The position numbers and the translations under genes were made by a program. Under the pieces are notes generated by a model. That model was not told where the DNA came from. It ran no database searches and saw nothing but the letters and a program-made list of their open reading frames with translations. From Osedax symbiont Rs1 (lineage in GTDB: Bacteria; Pseudomonadota; Gammaproteobacteria; Pseudomonadales; Balneatricaceae): DNA of 58,999 nucleotides. The first letter of the stretch is position 1. Each line of letters begins with the position of its first letter. The DNA lies in the NCBI GenBank assembly GCA_000416275.1, contig ASZJ01000093.1, forward strand, positions 330-59,328. The letters run 5' to 3'. This document shows positions 55,929 to 58,999 of this stretch, piece after piece.

Positions 55929-56069
55929 CCTGATCCTACCGGTTTTATGCAGGGGTGCATTTATTTAGCGAATGCATGACGCATATAAGCTCGCAGCTAA
56001 GATTTTTTCAATTCCACTGTAAAACTAATCTCTAGCTCTCTGTATTTACTTTAAAACCATGGATTTAGG
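55929..56069. repeat. Family 1 repeat, variant copy
   Basis: Between CCTGATCC and GGATTTAGG this 141-base segment shares with the copy at 58556 the blocks TTTATGCAGG, GTGCATTTATTTAGCGAATG, AATTCCAC and GTATTTACTTT. The ends are eroded. It carries an extra internal segment absent from copies A and B, so 55929 and 58556 form a sub-family. Confidence 0.6.
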
Positions 56070-56153
56070 TTTAACTTAGATCTAGTCGCCAGTTAAAATC
56101 AGCGCTGTTTATATTCAGTGTTTTGTTTAGCGTTTTTGGCGGTTTTAATGGTT

Positions 56154-56170
56154 TTTATTTGTCAAATAAA
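56154..56170. promoter_or_regulatory. Perfect 17-bp palindrome upstream of the Met gamma-lyase-like gene
   Basis: TTTATTTG-T-CAAATAAA has 8-bp arms and a single central base, fitting a homodimeric repressor or Lrp-like site. It lies about 130 bases before the ATG at 56301. The bound protein is unknown. Confidence 0.4.
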
Positions 56171-56218
56171 CCTATATTGGCTATCTGTTAGAATAATCAG
56201 CTAATATAGGTTAGTTTT
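56169..56218 (+). promoter_or_regulatory. Terminator-like leader hairpin
   Basis: AACCTATATTGGCT (56169-56182) and AGCTAATATAGGTT (56199-56212) pair over 13 of 14 positions around a 16-base loop, followed by AGTTTTTT. It looks like an A/T-rich intrinsic terminator or attenuator about 90 bases ahead of the next gene. Confidence 0.45.
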
Positions 56219-56300
56219 TTATCTTAAAACGCCATTTTATAGCGTGCGATTCTTGCTACTATTTTTAAATTGATAATAATTAACGAAGAGATAATTTCAT

Positions 56301-57581
56301 ATGAGTAATAGCAAGAAAACCCACATCGGCGAGCACCGCTTAGCCCCTGAATCTATGATGCTACATCATGGTTATGATCCAAAACTATCCGAGGGTGCAG
56401 TAAAGTGTCCTCAATTCCAAACATCAACTTTTGTTTTTGAAAGCTCACAGCATGGTAAAGATTTTTTCAACTATGCCTCTGGGCGTGTTGAAGTTCCGGA
56501 AGGGGTCGAACCTGGGCTTATTTACTCGCGATTTAATAACCCTGTTTTAGAAATTCTTGAAGGGCGTATGGCGCTATGGGATGAAGCTGAAGATTGCCTA
56601 GTAACAGGCAGTGGTATGGCGGCTATTTCAACGACAATTCTGGCGCTCTCTAAGCCTGGTGATGTGATTATTTATGCGGAACCGATTTATGGGGGGACTG
56701 ACACTTTATTGAATGGTGTGCTATGTCAATACAATTTGCAGTCGGTTGGTTTTAACAGCAGTGCCGGTCACCAAGGTTTGGCTGATGCAATGGTTAAGGC
56801 TGAAAAGCTAGGGCCTATATCTGTAGTTCTGCTGGAGACTCCAGACAACCCAACCAATCAAATGATTGACATTCGCGCCTGTAAGGACCTTTTAGAAAAA
56901 GTTGATAATAAAGGGAGTGAACAGCCCGTTCTAGTGATTGATAACACTATGTACGGTCCAATTTTTCAGCAGCCTCTACTGCACGGTGCCGACCTTTGCA
57001 TTTACTCATTAACTAAATACGTGGGTGGCCATTCAGATATTTTGGGCGGTAGTTGCTCTGGTAGTAAGGCGTTGATTACAAAAATTCGCGGCTTTAGAAA
57101 TATCATCGGTACCAATATGGATTCCCATACCGCTTGGCTAGTGATGCGCTCTTTAGAAACTTTAAAAATACGCATGACAGCAAGCTCCCTAGGAGCAGAA
57201 AAAGTGGTTGATTTCTTAGTGACTCATCCGCTGGTTGAAAAAATTTATTATCCGGGCTTATTGGAAGAAAGTGATCCACAGTATGCGACATTCAAGAAGC
57301 AGTGTACTGGTTGTGCCTCTACTTTCTCTTTCACTGTAAAAGGTGGCGAAGCTGAAGCGTTTAAAGTACTAGACTCTATGCAAATGGCGATGTTAGCAGT
57401 GAGTTTGGGGGGGACAGAAACCTTAGTGCAGCACCCAGCTTCAATGACTCACTCTTCAGTGCCTGAAGAGAGAAGAGCAGAGATAGGTATTACTGATAAT
57501 TTAATTCGTATTTCAGTGGGTATTGAAAATCCAGCGGACATCATAGCAGACCTGTCCCAGGCCTTAGCGACTATTAAATAA
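56301..57581 (+). CDS. Cys/Met-metabolism PLP enzyme (methionine gamma-lyase-like)
   Basis: A 426-residue PLP enzyme of the cystathionine gamma-synthase/methionine gamma-lyase family. The PLP lysine is in YSLTKYVGGHSDILGG. YSRFNNPVLEILEG gives the tyrosine-arginine phosphate contacts, and SLGGTETLVQHPASMTH is the family C-terminal motif. About a dozen extra residues follow the usual N terminus (GRVEVPEGVEPGLIYSR), as in a branch annotated cystathionine gamma-synthase family protein. Lyase or synthase activity cannot be told from sequence. Leader palindromes upstream suggest control. No met genes are adjacent. Confidence 0.85.
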   Translation: MSNSKKTHIGEHRLAPESMMLHHGYDPKLSEGAVKCPQFQTSTFVFESSQHGKDFFNYASGRVEVPEGVEPGLIYSRFNNPVLEILEGRMALWDEAEDCLVTGSGMAAISTTILALSKPGDVIIYAEPIYGGTDTLLNGVLCQYNLQSVGFNSSAGHQGLADAMVKAEKLGPISVVLLETPDNPTNQMIDIRACKDLLEKVDNKGSEQPVLVIDNTMYGPIFQQPLLHGADLCIYSLTKYVGGHSDILGGSCSGSKALITKIRGFRNIIGTNMDSHTAWLVMRSLETLKIRMTASSLGAEKVVDFLVTHPLVEKIYYPGLLEESDPQYATFKKQCTGCASTFSFTVKGGEAEAFKVLDSMQMAMLAVSLGGTETLVQHPASMTHSSVPEERRAEIGITDNLIRISVGIENPADIIADLSQALATIK

Positions 57582-57601
57582 GAGCATAGCTAGTTCCAAT
57601 T

Positions 57602-57648
57602 CAGCAAGATCTCACCGTTAGACGTAAAGTTTTAGTGAGGTTTTGCTG
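57602..57648 (+). terminator. Hairpin after the Met gamma-lyase-like gene
   Basis: CAGCAAGATCTCAC and GTGAGGTTTTGCTG pair with two mismatches around a 19-base loop, 20 bases after the stop codon. A T-run (57665-57670) follows at some distance, so termination is plausible but not certain. The remaining gap to 57975 shows nothing else. Confidence 0.45.
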
Positions 57649-57975
57649 GGCTTTAGAGCGAGTGTTTTTTACTGCTTAATTTTTAAAAATCATAGTTGTT
57701 AACAACATTTAGAGTAAAACTTCCCCATATGATCCAATTCTGAAGCTCAAGCTAAAACCTTTGGCAAAACAGTACGATAAAGTCATAATATTAAGATTTG
57801 ATTCATTAATATTTGCTTAGAATGCAATCTACATATAGTATATTTTTATTTATTACTGATTAAGGGATTTAGCAGTTTAGAGACAATTGTATGCACACGA
57901 GCAATGTAGAACTGCAAAATGTAACGCAGCGAAATTTTGATCGTGATTAGGATACGGTTGTAGAGGTCTTCAAGA

Positions 57976-58527
57976 ATGGAAAAGCAGTTACCGCAAATAG
58001 AGTTATTAGCATCTACCGCGCAAGGTAGTGTGTCATCGTTCCCTTTTTCACAGCCTTTAGATAGCGGTATTTTTGTCAACGCGACTATGACTATCGCCGG
58101 TATAGAAGTGCAAACGATTGATGTTGCCCTCTTAGTTCTCTGTCCTATCTTTGCAGCATTAGGGGTGATGGTTGCCGCGTTGGTAAACGTAAAGTCACCG
58201 GTTCAGCATGGCAACATAGTGAAGCGCTTGGTCAGTGATGTGTTTGCCAACGCTGCCAATTTATTTATTGGAATTGTGGCTGGAATCGTCATCTCATTAT
58301 TTTTTGTCGGAGCGATAAATAACGATATAACTTCGTTAGCAAGAGTGTTAGTACTTACTATCTTTTTGGGTTATAAAGCTCCGCTGTTTTGGAACAATCA
58401 AAAAGATATTACTGCTGCGCCTGCTCCTGTGGCGAAAGCGCTAAAAGCGGGTATTAGTTTAAGTCCGGATGCACTTAAGCAAGAGAAAATCAAACGGGCC
58501 AGATTAAAGCTGGCAGCAAAAAATTAA
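57976..58527 (+). CDS. Membrane protein of unknown function
   Basis: A 183-residue protein with three likely transmembrane helices (about 48-70, 96-116 and 124-140) after a soluble N-terminal segment of about 40 residues, and a basic C-terminal tail (KQEKIKRARLKLAAKN). GAGG stands 9 bases before the ATG, which supports real expression. I recognise no family. The helices VALLVLCPIFAALGVMVAAL and NAANLFIGIVAGIVISLFF hint at a small integral membrane subunit. It is flanked by a terminator-like hairpin and a family 1 repeat and has no clear operon partner. Confidence 0.65.
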   Translation: MEKQLPQIELLASTAQGSVSSFPFSQPLDSGIFVNATMTIAGIEVQTIDVALLVLCPIFAALGVMVAALVNVKSPVQHGNIVKRLVSDVFANAANLFIGIVAGIVISLFFVGAINNDITSLARVLVLTIFLGYKAPLFWNNQKDITAAPAPVAKALKAGISLSPDALKQEKIKRARLKLAAKN

Positions 58528-58555
58528 TCAGCAAGCTGCTATTGAGTAGCTAATA

Positions 58556-58749
58556 CCTGAATCAGTGACTGCACCATAGCACAAGCTCTTGATTAGAAAA
58601 ATAGCCACTGAACCACGGATTTTATGCAGGAATGCATTTATTTAGCGAATGCAGGACGTATATATGAGCTTTTAGTTAAGATATTTAAAATTCCACCGTA
58701 AAACCAATATCTTACACTTTGTATTCACTTTTAAATCATCAGATTCAGG
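58556..58749. mobile_element. Family 1 MITE-like element, long variant
   Basis: A 194-bp variant with ends CCTGAATCAGTGACTGCACC and CATCAGATTCAGG. It contains the extra block GGATTTTATGCAGGAATGC and ATTTATTTAGCGAATGC, shared with 55929-56069, inside the family 1 body. No clean target duplication is seen (TAATA left, TCTGA right). Confidence 0.75.
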
Positions 58750-58832
58750 TCTGATTCTCTTCTATAAACTTTCCCTGTGCATCGGGTATTTCTCTGCCGG
58801 GAAAATCTATTTCCCAAGTGCAGTAGCGATTC

Positions 58833-58999
58833 TTAGGTAATCAATTTTTTAGACCACATCAGTGGGCTGTAAGCGATGGGTATTTTACTTACTGTGCAAG
58901 GAACAAAGGCGAAATTACGGATAATCTCTTGATTGTTATCATTTTTATAAACCTGCCACTCTTCACCTTCAGCGGTACCATCAGGCCAATTGAATTTAA
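58833..58999 (-). CDS. 3' end of an unidentified gene (cut by window edge)
   Basis: The minus strand is open from the window edge to a TAA at 58833-58835, giving 54 residues that include NWPDGTAEGEEWQVYKND, FAFVPCTVSKIPIAYSP and end MWSKKLIT. Amino-acid composition looks like a real protein rather than chance. I cannot name the family from this tail; the rest lies outside the window. Confidence 0.5.
   Translation of the reverse strand, partial: KFNWPDGTAEGEEWQVYKNDNNQEIIRNFAFVPCTVSKIPIAYSPLMWSKKLIT

Noticed and set aside
1-58999. CRISPR array or phage/plasmid module
   Set aside because: No regularly spaced direct repeats of 24-40 bases with unique spacers are present, and no integrase, transposase, replication or phage structural gene was found. 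The tandem repeats seen are coding or simple-sequence repeats.

Overview
This 59-kb window is chromosomal DNA from a gammaproteobacterium. It looks like a free-living, probably marine member of the Pseudomonadales/Oceanospirillales side of the class. The evidence is conserved gene order: hemA-prfA-prmC-moeB facing TPR lipoprotein-lolB, then prs-rplY-pth-ychF; ypjD and corB divergent from ffh; and zapA divergent from ygfB-pepP-ubiH-ubiI. A FimX-type protein, an ExaC-type aldehyde dehydrogenase and several chemoreceptors fit as well. No phage, plasmid, CRISPR or resistance genes are visible. Species cannot be fixed from sequence reading alone.

Layout. 0.2-5.5 kb: a two-component system of NtrC type and an OFA-family MFS transporter preceded by a near-perfect sigma-54 promoter. 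5.9-9.1 kb: a secreted leucine-rich-repeat protein and a chemoreceptor. 9.6-12 kb: the ABC-F protein YbiT and a YiaA/B-type membrane protein. 12.2-15.1 kb: a compact cassette of FkbM methyltransferase, LPS-kinase-like protein and a glycosidase-like protein, probably for surface glycans. 15.2-17.8 kb: an AraC regulator divergent from exaC. 17.9-20 kb: a degenerate GGDEF/EAL protein of FimX type. 20.2-20.5 kb: tRNA-Met and an unusual tRNA-Gln. 20.6-31.6 kb: housekeeping genes for translation, PRPP, haem and the outer membrane. 31.6-36.6 kb: asparaginase, corB, ypjD and ffh. 36.7-42 kb: an autotransporter with simple-sequence repeats, a chemoreceptor, and relics of both gene types. 42.1-49.9 kb: zapA, a ZapB-like gene, the ubiquinone cluster and rlmI. 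50-58.5 kb: dppA, kbl, tdh with a XRE-cupin regulator, a diguanylate cyclase, a methionine gamma-lyase-like enzyme and a membrane protein. The window ends inside another gene.

Two dispersed repeat families occupy many intergenic gaps. Family 1 is a MITE-like element: full copies are 160 bp, with 18-bp terminal inverted repeats and 5-bp target duplications. Two full copies lie in opposite orientation on either side of the zapA pair. Family 2 is a palindromic element built on GAGACCTCGGCATAAC arms.

The strongest leads are these: a sigma-54 regulon (kinase, enhancer-binding regulator, promoter and transporter) readable directly from sequence; a tRNA-Gln gene with a 10-nt insertion after the anticodon stem; an autotransporter with a G9 tract and a hexamer repeat, a likely phase/length-variable surface protein; reciprocal relics of the autotransporter and chemoreceptor genes; the MITE family; and the three-gene surface-glycan cassette, whose last member I cannot assign.
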